From assembly GCA_025964625.1 (NCBI GenBank), contig JAOPYL010000189.1, positions 1-64,000 of the forward strand: a stretch of 64,000 nt of DNA, read 5' to 3'. Positions 19,671 through 28,443 of this stretch are shown piece after piece (position 1 is the first letter of the stretch; each line of letters begins with the position of its first letter). This DNA comes from Actinoallomurus sp. Its GTDB lineage: Bacteria; Actinomycetota; Actinomycetes; Streptosporangiales; Streptosporangiaceae. The position numbers and the translations under genes were made by a program. The notes beneath the pieces were generated by a model. It made no database searches. It was given only the letters and a program-made list of their open reading frames with translations, and had not been told where the DNA came from.

Positions 19671-20918
19671 GTGTCCCTCACCGAGGCACTGCGGGCAGGT
19701 GCTCCGGAGGTGTTCGGCCGGCTCTACGACGAGCACGCCGGACGGCTGTACGCCTACTGCCGCACCATGGTCGGCGACGAGGCCTCCGACGCGGTGCGTG
19801 ACGCCTTCATCTCCGCCGCCCGCCATCCGGGTACCGTGCGGGACGACGAGGCCCTGCCGGTCTGGCTGTACGCCCTGGCCAGGACGGAATGCGTACGGCG
19901 CGGCGCGCTGCTGCGCAACGCCCCGGCGGGACCGGCCGATGAGCCGATTCCTCGTGCCCTCGCCCGCCTGCGTCCCGAACACCGCGAGGTGCTGGCGCTC
20001 TCCGCCACTCTGGAGACCGGTGACGTCGCCCGGGTCATCGGGCTCGCGCCGGACACCGCCGAGCTGCTGACGCGGATGGCTCGGCGGCGCCTGGAGCAGG
20101 CCGCCGTCTCCGTCCTCGGCAGCCCGGCGGCGCGCGACGACGAGATGCTCACCGCGCTCGGCCGGGGCAGCCTGCACAAGCTCGTGGCGCGCGGGCCCGA
20201 ACCTCCGCCGCGGCTGCGTGAGCGGGTCCTCGCGGCATGCGCGGCGGCCGAGCGGGCCGTCGACGGCGCTCTGCTCTTCGGCCAGGACGGCATGCCCATT
20301 CCGCTGGACGGCCTGTTCGGCCCGGCGAACGAGATCACCCGCCCGCTGCGGAAGACCGGCGCCGGTGACCTCGCCTCTCTGCCGCACGGCGGGAACGGCG
20401 TCGCCGTGGCGCCGCCGAAGGAGGACGGCGTGCTCGTCGCCCGGTCACGGCGGAAGAAGAAGGAGCCCTTCCTCACCCGCCGGCGCGGCGGGCTGGTGGA
20501 GATGCTCGGACTGGCGGCATGTGTCGCGGTGGCCGCGAGCGTCTTCGCGCTGTGGCCGAAGCCGCACGACGGTGACACGTCCACCATGGACGGGACCAGT
20601 CTGCTCCTGCACCGAGGATCGCCGGCGAACCGTTCGGTACGGTCTCCGGCGGGCGCCTCCTCGCAGCTGTCGACGACCTCCGGCGCGGGCGCCTCACCGG
20701 TGCGGCCGGCGAAGCGCAGCACCGCGCCCAAGAGGGCCGCGACGACCGCGCCCGCTCACTCGGCGACCCCGCCGACCACGGCCGGCACGAGTTCCGCGCA
20801 CCCCACCCCGCAACCCAGCATCCCACCCACGACGCCCCCGAGGCCCACGCCGAGCACTCCGCTGCCCGGCATCCCTCCGCTGTCCAAGAGTCCGTCACCG
20901 ATCTTCGGTACGCGGTAG
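19671..20918 (+). CDS. ECF-sigma-like protein fused to a C-terminal TM segment and Pro/Thr/Ser-rich extracytoplasmic tail
   Basis: RLYDEHAGRLYAYCRTMVGDEASDAVRDAFISAA...LRPEHREVLALS (sigma2/sigma4-like); TM LVEMLGLAACVAVAASVFALWP; tail rich in P/T/S. Confidence 0.8.
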   Translation: MSLTEALRAGAPEVFGRLYDEHAGRLYAYCRTMVGDEASDAVRDAFISAARHPGTVRDDEALPVWLYALARTECVRRGALLRNAPAGPADEPIPRALARLRPEHREVLALSATLETGDVARVIGLAPDTAELLTRMARRRLEQAAVSVLGSPAARDDEMLTALGRGSLHKLVARGPEPPPRLRERVLAACAAAERAVDGALLFGQDGMPIPLDGLFGPANEITRPLRKTGAGDLASLPHGGNGVAVAPPKEDGVLVARSRRKKKEPFLTRRRGGLVEMLGLAACVAVAASVFALWPKPHDGDTSTMDGTSLLLHRGSPANRSVRSPAGASSQLSTTSGAGASPVRPAKRSTAPKRAATTAPAHSATPPTTAGTSSAHPTPQPSIPPTTPPRPTPSTPLPGIPPLSKSPSPIFGTR

Positions 20919-20934
20919 TCAGAACCAGCCGTAG

Positions 20935-21723
20935 TCAGAACCAGAGGTGCGTGTTCGTTACGAGCGTTTCGCGCACGGGGGCGACCAGAGATCGCGAGGG
21001 CTCGGTGGAGGCGCCTCCCAGCACGCTCGAGGGCGCACCGCCGAGGCCGGACCGGCCGGACCGGCCGGACCGGCCGCGCTCGAACCAGGTCAGGAGCAGG
21101 CCCAGCCCGGCGCCGGTGGCCATGGCCACGACGTGCCCGACGGCCGCCACCTCCAGGTGGCCGAGGCCTTCGAACAGGTGCGGTGCGAGGAGAGCCAGGC
21201 CGACGGCCGCACCGATGCGCCACCATCGGCCCGGAACCCGGTCGAACAGCCAGTGGCCGTGGCGCGCGGTCCGCACGGCGGGTTCGGCGCCGTACAGGAT
21301 GGTCGCCACGAGCCCGGAGGCGATCACGTAGGACGGGCCCACGTCGTCGAGGAAGCGCATCGACTCCGGGAGCGCACCCGTCGAGATCTGCCAGGCCAGC
21401 AGGCCTTCGCTGACCAGGGTCCCGATCACCTGGGCGGTGGACACCAGGAACAGCGCCCGCAGGTTGCCGAACCTGTGCACGACCGGGAACAGCCCGACGA
21501 TCGCGAACGCCACCCACATCCACGGTGCGGCCTCCGCCACGAACGCGGACGCCACGAGCGTGCCGAGGGGGTCGGTCCTCAGGTTGACGAGGTTGGTGGC
21601 CGTCAGTGCCACCAACGATCGCTGATCCGACGGTCCCAGCCCGTAGGCGTACACCGAGGAGACGGCACAGAAGGCCATGATGAACAGGATGGGCACGGGA
21701 TAACGCCTGACGATCGAGTGCAC
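20935..21723 (-). CDS. Rhomboid-like integral membrane protein
   Basis: 262 aa, about six hydrophobic segments, DDVGPSYVIASG and VGHVVAMATG motifs. Confidence 0.7.
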   Translation of the reverse strand: MHSIVRRYPVPILFIMAFCAVSSVYAYGLGPSDQRSLVALTATNLVNLRTDPLGTLVASAFVAEAAPWMWVAFAIVGLFPVVHRFGNLRALFLVSTAQVIGTLVSEGLLAWQISTGALPESMRFLDDVGPSYVIASGLVATILYGAEPAVRTARHGHWLFDRVPGRWWRIGAAVGLALLAPHLFEGLGHLEVAAVGHVVAMATGAGLGLLLTWFERGRSGRSGRSGLGGAPSSVLGGASTEPSRSLVAPVRETLVTNTHLWF

Positions 21724-21760
21724 CCGAAAAGCGTATGGGGCGTGCCTGAGCGTTTTCTGA

Positions 21761-21788
21761 TAACACCAGACCCGTCAGACGGGTGTTA
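21761..21788. promoter_or_regulatory. Nested inverted repeats TAACACC...GGTGTTA and CCCGTC-a-GACGGG
   Basis: Read directly in the divergent rhomboid/TetR promoter region. Confidence 0.45.
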
Positions 21789-21921
21789 CCTTCCGGCCAC
21801 GCCGCCGTCTAGTTGTCATTTAGTGACACCTGTCGTCAAGTGACTAAGACTTGTCTATGACTACTGTCATGCCGCGAAGGAAGTCTTGGCTAACCGAATG
21901 AGAGTCGGCTACCCTGCGGGC

Positions 21922-22599
21922 ATGGAGGCGACGACGGCTGTGCGGGGCTGCCCGCCCCCGGCCGGCCGGCGTGAGCGCAAGAAGCAGCGCACCCGCGAGG
22001 CTCTGATCGACACGGCGTTCCGGCTCTTCGGGGAGAAGGGTTTCGACGCGACGACCGTTGAGGAGATCACCGACGCGGTCGACGTGTCATCGCGGACGTT
22101 CTTCCGCTACTTCGCCTCGAAGGAGGACGTCGTCCTCACCTACCAGGAAGAGCAGTTCGCGACCTTCCTGGAAGAGCTCGCGGCCCGTCCCTCCGGCGAG
22201 CCGGTCATGACCGCGCTGCGCCGTGCGGCGGTCACCGTCATGCGCGCGTGCGAAGAGGGCGACCACGGCTTCGACCCCGAGCGATTCGGGTGCATCCAGC
22301 AGATGATGGAGCGCAGCCCCGCCGTGTTCGGCCGCAGCCTCGAGCACGGGCAGAAGAAGCAGGCGGAGGTGACGCGGATCATCGCCGAGCGCATGGGCGT
22401 CGACCCGGCGAGCGACCTGCGCCCCCACGTGGCGGCCGGCGCGTCCAACTCCGCCTTCCGCAGCGCCTTCGAGGTTCTGGCCTGCGGCGTGACGAAGGCC
22501 GAGCGCATGTCCGACGTGCTCGACAAGGTCTTCGCCGTCCTCGAGGACGGCCTCAACTACCCCGCGTGCGAGACCGTCCCTGGTCCCGTCCGAGGATGA
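21922..22599 (+). CDS. TetR-family transcriptional regulator
   Basis: RRERKKQRTREALIDTAFRLFGEKGFDATTVEEITDAVDVSSRTFFRYFASKEDVVL. Confidence 0.92.
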   Translation: MEATTAVRGCPPPAGRRERKKQRTREALIDTAFRLFGEKGFDATTVEEITDAVDVSSRTFFRYFASKEDVVLTYQEEQFATFLEELAARPSGEPVMTALRRAAVTVMRACEEGDHGFDPERFGCIQQMMERSPAVFGRSLEHGQKKQAEVTRIIAERMGVDPASDLRPHVAAGASNSAFRSAFEVLACGVTKAERMSDVLDKVFAVLEDGLNYPACETVPGPVRG

Positions 22600-23749
22600 G
22601 ACCGCTGGTGGGCACTCCGGTGCCCGCGGTCACGATCACGTTCTCGACGTCGTCGACCTGGTTGACCGAGGTGCCCCGGACCTGACGGACACCCTCGGCG
22701 ATGCCGTTCATGCCGTGGATGTACGCCTCGCCCAGCTGGCCCCCGTTCGGATTGACCGGCAGCCGTCCGCCCAGCTCGATGCCGCCGTCCGCGATCAGCT
22801 CCCTCGCCTCGCCGCGTCCGCAGAAGCCCAGCTCCTCCAGCTGGACCAGCACGAACGGCGTGAAGTGGTCGTACAGGATAGCCGTCTGCACGTCCCGGGG
22901 GCCGAGCCCGGACCTCCGCCAGAGCGAGTCGCCCACGATGCCCATCGCGGGCAGCGTGGTCAGGTCGGTCTCGTAGTAGCCGAACATCATCATCTGGTTC
23001 GGCCCGGAGCCCTGCGCGGCGGCCTTGACCGACACCGGCGGATGAGGCAGGTCGCGGGCGCGGTCCGCGCCGGTCACGACGATCGCGACGCCACCGTCGG
23101 ACTCCTGGCAGCAGTCGTACAGGTGCAGGGGTTCCACGACCCATCTGCTGGCCTGGTGCTCTTCCAGCGTGATCGGCCGCTCGTAGAACCACGCCCTCGG
23201 GTTGGTCGCGGCGTGGCGCCGCATGGCCACCGCCACCCGGCCGAAGTCCTCACTGGTCGCGCCGTACTCGTGCATGTACCGGCGGGCGTGCATCGCCACC
23301 CACGCGGCGGGCGTGGCGAAGCCGTACGGCAGATGCCAGGAGAACTCCAGGCCGGTCGAGGTCGCGCTCCGGTCCGGGCCGATCGCCGCCTGGCCGAAAC
23401 GATGCCCGGACCGCTCATTGAACGCCCGGTAGCAGACGACCGTCTCCGCCTGACCGGACGCCACCGCCATCGCGGCGTGCGCCACGGTGCCGCAGGCGGC
23501 GCCGCCGCCGTAGTCCACCCGGGAGAAGAAGGACAGACCCGGGATGCCCAGCTCCCGGGCGACCGCGATCTCGGAGTTGGTGTCCTGCGTGAACGTCACG
23601 AGCCCGTCGACGTCGGACGGGGCCATCCCGGCGTCCCTGATCGCCCCGATGCACGCCTCGACGGCGAGCCGCAGCTCCGAGCGGCCCGATTCCTTGGAGA
23701 ACTCGGTCGCGCCGATGCCGGCGATGGCCGCCTTGCCGGAGAGCGTCAT
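22553..23749 (-). CDS. ltp2: Thiolase-fold lipid-transfer protein, Ltp2-like steroid side-chain retro-aldolase subunit
   Basis: MTLSGKAAIAGIGATEFSKESGRSELRLAVEACIGAIRDAGMAPSDVDGLVTF...; last gene of an igr-like operon. Confidence 0.82.
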   Translation of the reverse strand: MTLSGKAAIAGIGATEFSKESGRSELRLAVEACIGAIRDAGMAPSDVDGLVTFTQDTNSEIAVARELGIPGLSFFSRVDYGGGAACGTVAHAAMAVASGQAETVVCYRAFNERSGHRFGQAAIGPDRSATSTGLEFSWHLPYGFATPAAWVAMHARRYMHEYGATSEDFGRVAVAMRRHAATNPRAWFYERPITLEEHQASRWVVEPLHLYDCCQESDGGVAIVVTGADRARDLPHPPVSVKAAAQGSGPNQMMMFGYYETDLTTLPAMGIVGDSLWRRSGLGPRDVQTAILYDHFTPFVLVQLEELGFCGRGEARELIADGGIELGGRLPVNPNGGQLGEAYIHGMNGIAEGVRQVRGTSVNQVDDVENVIVTAGTGVPTSGLILGRDQGRSRTRGS

Positions 23750-25107
23750 GAGGACTCCTTCAGCCGCACGGTCGCGACGACGTGATCACCGAGGCTCACC
23801 GCGCCGCGTACCTCGATGGTGCGGTCGTCGACCGCGCGGCCGGTCACGGTCAGCGTGTCCCCCGCGTACGCGGGAACGCCGAGCCGCACCGCGATGCCGC
23901 CGAGGGCGGCGCCCGGCACCCGCTCCAGCACGTACCGCTGGACCAGGCCCATCGTGGTGAGGATGTTGAGGAAGATCTCCTTCGACCCCTGCGCCCGGGC
24001 CAGGGCGGTGTCGTGGTGCACGGGCGTGAAGTCCCGGGTCGCCAGCGCCGTGGAGATCACGAATGTCGGCGTCAGCTCGACGCGCAGTGCGGGCAGGCCG
24101 CCGGGCGGGCTCTCCGCGCCGTCACCGCCGGGCTGGGCGACCGCGGCCGTGTCCGTGCCCGCCGCCGCGTTCGTGTCCGCGTCCGTGTCCGCGGCCGCGT
24201 TCGTGTCCGCGGCCGTGTCACGCGCTTCCCCTCCACCGGCCGGCCGCCACTGCGGGAGGGTGAGCTCGTCGTCCATCTTCTGGAAGACGAGCTCCACTCT
24301 CATACCGACGTGCACGTCCTCGGGCGGGCAGCCGAGGACGTTGCCGACCATCCGCACGCCCTCGTCGAGCTCGACCAGCGCCACCACGAACGGCGGCTCC
24401 AGCCCGGGCACGGGTGGGTGATGATGCACGACATAGCTGTGGACGGTGCCGCGGCCGCTCGCCACGACGTGGTCGCGCTTGGTCGCGTGGCAGCGCGGGC
24501 ACATCGGGCCGGGCGGGTGGCGCAGCTCACCGCACTCGGCGCAGCGCTGGACGCGGAGTTCGCCGGCGTCGACGCCGTCCCAGAAGAACCGGGTGTCCGG
24601 GCCGATGGCGGGCCGCAGCGGGTGTCTCCGCGACGCGCCCCCGCCGCGCGGCGCGAACTTCAGCACCCGGAACAGCATCTCCGCGACGCGTTCGTCCCCG
24701 GAGTACCAGCTCTGGTACCAGGTGACGAAGTAGCCCTCACCGAGCGCGGTCGTCTTCGGTCCGGTCACCCCGCCGAACCGCACGGTCTGGCGAAGCCGCT
24801 CGCCGTGCCGGACGTACCGGTCGTAGGTCTGCTCGCAGTTGGTGGCGACCACGCCGGTGAAGCCGCCCTCGTCCAGCCTCGCCAGCACCCGGTCGGCCGC
24901 GGTCGCGGCCTTCTCCGCGAGCCCCGGCATCGACCAGACCTGGATCATCGCGGGCGGCGCGACCTCGTCCCAGAGCGGGCTCCGGTCGCCGAGCGCCTGG
25001 GTCCAGTTGCGGATCATGGCCGCGTTGACCGGGTCCGGGCAGGGGGGCGCGGGCCGTTCCCCCTCGGCGGCCAGTTCCTCCGCGAGAGTCATCAGCCGGT
25101 CGTGCAT
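23746..25107 (-). CDS. Fused MaoC-like/DUF35 (ChsH2-like) plus C-terminal MaoC (ChsH1-like) enoyl-CoA hydratase
   Basis: N-terminal MaoC-like part; DUF35 zinc-ribbon CAECGELRHPPGPMCPRC; D/T/A/N-rich linker; C-terminal MaoC part (FVISTALATRDFTPVHHDTALARAQGSKEIFLNILTTMGLVQRYV). Confidence 0.87.
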   Translation of the reverse strand: MHDRLMTLAEELAAEGERPAPPCPDPVNAAMIRNWTQALGDRSPLWDEVAPPAMIQVWSMPGLAEKAATAADRVLARLDEGGFTGVVATNCEQTYDRYVRHGERLRQTVRFGGVTGPKTTALGEGYFVTWYQSWYSGDERVAEMLFRVLKFAPRGGGASRRHPLRPAIGPDTRFFWDGVDAGELRVQRCAECGELRHPPGPMCPRCHATKRDHVVASGRGTVHSYVVHHHPPVPGLEPPFVVALVELDEGVRMVGNVLGCPPEDVHVGMRVELVFQKMDDELTLPQWRPAGGGEARDTAADTNAAADTDADTNAAAGTDTAAVAQPGGDGAESPPGGLPALRVELTPTFVISTALATRDFTPVHHDTALARAQGSKEIFLNILTTMGLVQRYVLERVPGAALGGIAVRLGVPAYAGDTLTVTGRAVDDRTIEVRGAVSLGDHVVATVRLKESS

Positions 25108-25120
25108 GTGTCTCCCTTCG

Positions 25121-26293
25121 TCAGCGGGGGGCCCGCGGCAGGCCGAGGCCGATCATCGCGATGATCTCGCGCTGGATCTCGTTGACGCCGCCGCCGAAGG
25201 TCAGCACGATCGCGCCCTTCACCCCGTGGTCGAGGCGGTCGATGAGGTCGCTCGTCTCCTGGTCGCCGGGGTCGCCGTACCGCGCGAGCGTTTCGCCGAC
25301 GACGCGCCCGACGTCCTGCATCCGCTCGGAACCGTAGATCTTGGTGGCGGACGCGTCCGGCGCGCCCAGCCAGCCGAGGTCCATGTTGGCCGCGACCTGC
25401 CAGTTCAGGAGCTCGTTGACGCGCAGGCAGGCGTACACCTGCGCGACGGCGCGCCGTACGCCGGGCTGTTCGATGAGCGGCAGCCCGTCGCGTCCGCGTT
25501 TCGTCCGCGCCCAGTGCACGAAGCGGTCGTAGATGTGGCCGATGTTGCCTGCCGGACCGAGCGTGACCCGCTCGTGGTTGAGCTGGTCGACGATGAGGTT
25601 CCAGCCCTGGTTCTCCTGGCCGACGAGCAGGTCCGCGGGCACCCGTACGTCCTGGTAGTAGGTGGAGTTCGTGTGGTGCCGGCCGTCCATGGTGACGATG
25701 GGCGTCCAGGAGAACCCGGGGTCCCGGCAGTCGGCGATGAGCATCGAGATGCCCTTGTGCTTCTTCGCGTCCGGGTCGGTCCGGACGGCCAGCCAGATGT
25801 AGTCGGCGTGGTGTGCGCCCGAGGTGAAGATCTTCTGGCCGTTCACGACGTAGTGGTCGCCGTCCCTGACCGCCGTCGTGCGCAGGGCCGCGAGGTCGGT
25901 GCCGGCGCCCGGCTCGCTGTACCCGATGGCGAAGTGACACTCGCCGGCCAGGATTCGGGGCAGGAACCTCTTCTTCTGCTCGTCGGTGCCGTACTCCACG
26001 AGCGTCGGGGCCACCGTGTTCAGTGTGATGATCGGGTACGGCACCTCGGCGCGGGCGATCTCATTGGCGAAGATCTGCTGTTCGACGGGCCCGAAGCCGC
26101 GTCCGCCGTACTCCTTCGGCAGCGCCATGCCGAGCATGCCGTCCCGGCCCAGCCGCCTGCAGTGCTCCATGTACGACGTGCCGAACGGATCCTCCGTGAT
26201 CTCGTCCCGCCGCTCGGCGGTCAGGCAGCCGCGGAAGTACTCCCGCAGCTCGGCGCGGAGCCTCTGCTGCTCGTCGGTCAGGTCGATGAACAT
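25121..26293 (-). CDS. Acyl-CoA dehydrogenase, FadE29-like
   Basis: MFIDLTDEQQRLRAELREYFRGCLTAERRDEITEDPFG...GYSEPGAGTDLAALRT...QIFANEIARAEVPYP; start ATG 26293 overlaps the upstream gene stop. Confidence 0.87.
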   Translation of the reverse strand: MFIDLTDEQQRLRAELREYFRGCLTAERRDEITEDPFGTSYMEHCRRLGRDGMLGMALPKEYGGRGFGPVEQQIFANEIARAEVPYPIITLNTVAPTLVEYGTDEQKKRFLPRILAGECHFAIGYSEPGAGTDLAALRTTAVRDGDHYVVNGQKIFTSGAHHADYIWLAVRTDPDAKKHKGISMLIADCRDPGFSWTPIVTMDGRHHTNSTYYQDVRVPADLLVGQENQGWNLIVDQLNHERVTLGPAGNIGHIYDRFVHWARTKRGRDGLPLIEQPGVRRAVAQVYACLRVNELLNWQVAANMDLGWLGAPDASATKIYGSERMQDVGRVVGETLARYGDPGDQETSDLIDRLDHGVKGAIVLTFGGGVNEIQREIIAMIGLGLPRAPR

Positions 26294-27366
26294 CAGGCCA
26301 CCAGAGCTCCTATCGTGTCGAGCTGCGCCTCCGCGCCGCCGAGCAGGTGCGCGTAGTGCTTGGCCCACGCGAAGTAGCGGTGCAGTGGGTAGGTCACGTC
26401 GAGGCCGAGACCTCCGTGCAGGTGCTGGCAGGTGTAGAGGGCCCTCAGCGCGGGGTCGCAGGCGTTGTAGGCCGCCACGGCGAGCACCTCGGCGGCGTCG
26501 TCGTGGCCTTCCGCCAGCCGCCACGCGCCGGCCCACACGGCCACGTCGAGGGCGCGCTTGGCGATGTACACGTCGCCGATCTGCATGGTCACGGCCTGGA
26601 ACTCGGCGAGGACACGCTCGAACTGCTCTCGTGTGCGGACATGCTCGGTGGTGAGCTTGAGGGCGGCTTCGAGCACTCCGGAGACGACGGCGACCGCGCC
26701 CGCCGTGGCGTGCCCGAGGAGGGTCTCGTACGCGCCGGCGCCGAGCAGGGCGGCCGCGCCGGTCCGCACGCCGTCCAGACCGAGCCGCGACGTGGGCTCG
26801 CCGGTCGCCGCCGGCTGCGGAGTGAGCGTGACCTCGCCGGGATCGAGGAGGAAGACGCCCACCCCGTCGGCGGTCCGCGCCGGGACCAGGATGGACGCCG
26901 CCTGCTCGGCGTAGGGCACGAAGGTCTTCACGCCGTCGATGACATACACGTCCCCGTCGCGGCGGGCCGTCGTCGTGAGCTCCGTACCCGGCTCCCGGAA
27001 CGCCGCGGTCATGATCAGCCCGCCGTCGGCCAGCGCGCCGAGCCGCCCGCGCTGTTCGCCGCTGCCGTGCCGTGCGACCGTCACGGCGGCCGTCAGCGTG
27101 GCGTACGCGGGTACCGGGGCGACGTACGCCCCGATCTCCCGCAGGATCACGGCCAGCTCGACCGCGCCGAGCCCCGCGCCGCCCAGATCCTCGGGCAGGC
27201 AGGCGCTCAGCAGGCCCGTCCTGGCGAGCGCCCGCCACAGCGCCTCGTCGTAGGCCGCCCCGGACCTCTCGTGCGCCTCCAGCCGGGGCGCGGCCGCCTC
27301 CCGCTCCAGCAGGCCGGCCGCCAGCCCCTGCAGCTCCTGCGCGTTCTCGTCCAGGGTGAAGTCCAT
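26293..27366 (-). CDS. Acyl-CoA dehydrogenase, FadE28-like
   Basis: MDFTLDENAQELQGLAAGLLEREAAAPRLEAHERSGAAYDEALW...; paired with the FadE29-like gene. Confidence 0.85.
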   Translation of the reverse strand: MDFTLDENAQELQGLAAGLLEREAAAPRLEAHERSGAAYDEALWRALARTGLLSACLPEDLGGAGLGAVELAVILREIGAYVAPVPAYATLTAAVTVARHGSGEQRGRLGALADGGLIMTAAFREPGTELTTTARRDGDVYVIDGVKTFVPYAEQAASILVPARTADGVGVFLLDPGEVTLTPQPAATGEPTSRLGLDGVRTGAAALLGAGAYETLLGHATAGAVAVVSGVLEAALKLTTEHVRTREQFERVLAEFQAVTMQIGDVYIAKRALDVAVWAGAWRLAEGHDDAAEVLAVAAYNACDPALRALYTCQHLHGGLGLDVTYPLHRYFAWAKHYAHLLGGAEAQLDTIGALVA

Positions 27367-27397
27367 GTTCCCTCCCAGCCGACCTTGGCCAGCAAAC

Positions 27398-27411
27398 TAG
27401 AACAGACTCTA
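27398..27411. promoter_or_regulatory. Degenerate KstR-like box TAGAACAGACTCTA
   Basis: 32 bp upstream of the fadE28-like start; within palindromic CTAGAACAGACTCTAG. Confidence 0.5.
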
Positions 27412-27512
27412 GTAGGTGTCCACCTTCGAAGCCTGAGCTCCATCTGGCCACGTGCGTACGGCTTCGGTGATCCGCCTCGACCCCAGGGCAGCCGGTAACA
27501 CGAACATAATGG

Positions 27513-27526
27513 GATAACGTGTTCTC
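27513..27526. promoter_or_regulatory. KstR-like box GATAACGTGTTCTC
   Basis: AACnnGTT core between divergent fadE28-like and kstR-like genes. Confidence 0.6.
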
Positions 27527-27598
27527 GTAGTGCCTGTACTCTTGTCCGGAATACACGCGCGGACGGGGGACGCCGCGCTCCTGACCTGAGGAGTCGAC

Positions 27599-28189
27599 GT
27601 GACCGCAGAGCCGACAGCGGCGAGTCACCCGGGGGTCCGCTCACGCAGCCAGCATCAGCGCCGCAAGCGCATCATCCAGGCAGCCGCCGCGCTGGCGTCA
27701 CGCGGCGGGGTCGAGGCGATGCAGATGCGCACGGTCGCCGAGCGCGCCGGGGTGGCGCTGGGCACGCTTTACCGCTACTTCCCGTCCAAGATGGATCTGG
27801 TCGTCGCCGTCGTCAACGAGGAGATGGACACCCTCGAGGTCAGCCTCGAACGCCGCCCGCCCCGCTCTGAGGCTCCGGCCGGACGCGCCGTGGAGGTGCT
27901 GATGCGCGCCACGCGGGGGCTGATGCGTGAGCCGGAGCTCGCGGACGCGCTGATCCGCTCGCTACTGCTGTCCGACGTCAAGACCGACTTCGGCGACCGC
28001 ATGACCGGCATGCTGGCACGGGTGGCCGGCGACGCCGTCGCGGGAGACGACGAGCAACGCGTCCTGCTTCGCTCACTGGCCAGCGTCTGGGTCATGGAAA
28101 TGATCGAGATGCTCCGCGGCCACACCGGCAACGAGCAGATCCAGTCACGCCTGGAGATCGCCGCAGGACGCCTCCTCGCCGGCTTCTGA
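27599..28189 (+). CDS. kstR: KstR-like TetR-family regulator of steroid catabolism
   Basis: RIIQAAAALASRGGVEAMQMRTVAERAGVALGTLYRYFPSKMDLVVAVVNEE closely resembles KstR N-terminal HTH; divergent from an igr-like operon. Confidence 0.82.
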   Translation: MTAEPTAASHPGVRSRSQHQRRKRIIQAAAALASRGGVEAMQMRTVAERAGVALGTLYRYFPSKMDLVVAVVNEEMDTLEVSLERRPPRSEAPAGRAVEVLMRATRGLMREPELADALIRSLLLSDVKTDFGDRMTGMLARVAGDAVAGDDEQRVLLRSLASVWVMEMIEMLRGHTGNEQIQSRLEIAAGRLLAGF

Positions 28190-28264
28190 GCGCTTTGAGT
28201 ACTTCTAAGCGCTGCTGAGCGCTGCTGCGACCCCGCGGCCGCAGGACGCCGGGTCGGGAGCGGG

Positions 28265-28402
28265 TCAGGCGGCGGCCATGCCGGCCGTCCGGGGGGCGCG
28301 GTAGAGTCCGGAGCGCGTGAGCTGGAGGAACAACCGGGTGAGAAGGGCCTCGATGAGCATAACGAGGGCCTTCGCGACGATGGTCGAGACGAGGTCGGGC
28401 AC
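28265..28402 (-). CDS. Small hydrophobic protein (45 aa), putative
   Basis: GTG start 28402, VPDLVSTIVAKALVMLIEALLTRLFLQLTRSGLYRAPRTAGMAAA, stop TGA 28265; not in the supplied ORF track because of its size. Confidence 0.4.
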   Translation of the reverse strand: MPDLVSTIVAKALVMLIEALLTRLFLQLTRSGLYRAPRTAGMAAA

Positions 28403-28443
28403 GGCACACCTACCACATCGGAGGGAAACACCTTCGTGGTAGA

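Noticed and set aside
21045-21080. Tandem GGACCGGCC repeats
   Set aside because: Inside the rhomboid-like CDS and explained by a GRSGRSGRSG tail; not regulatory.
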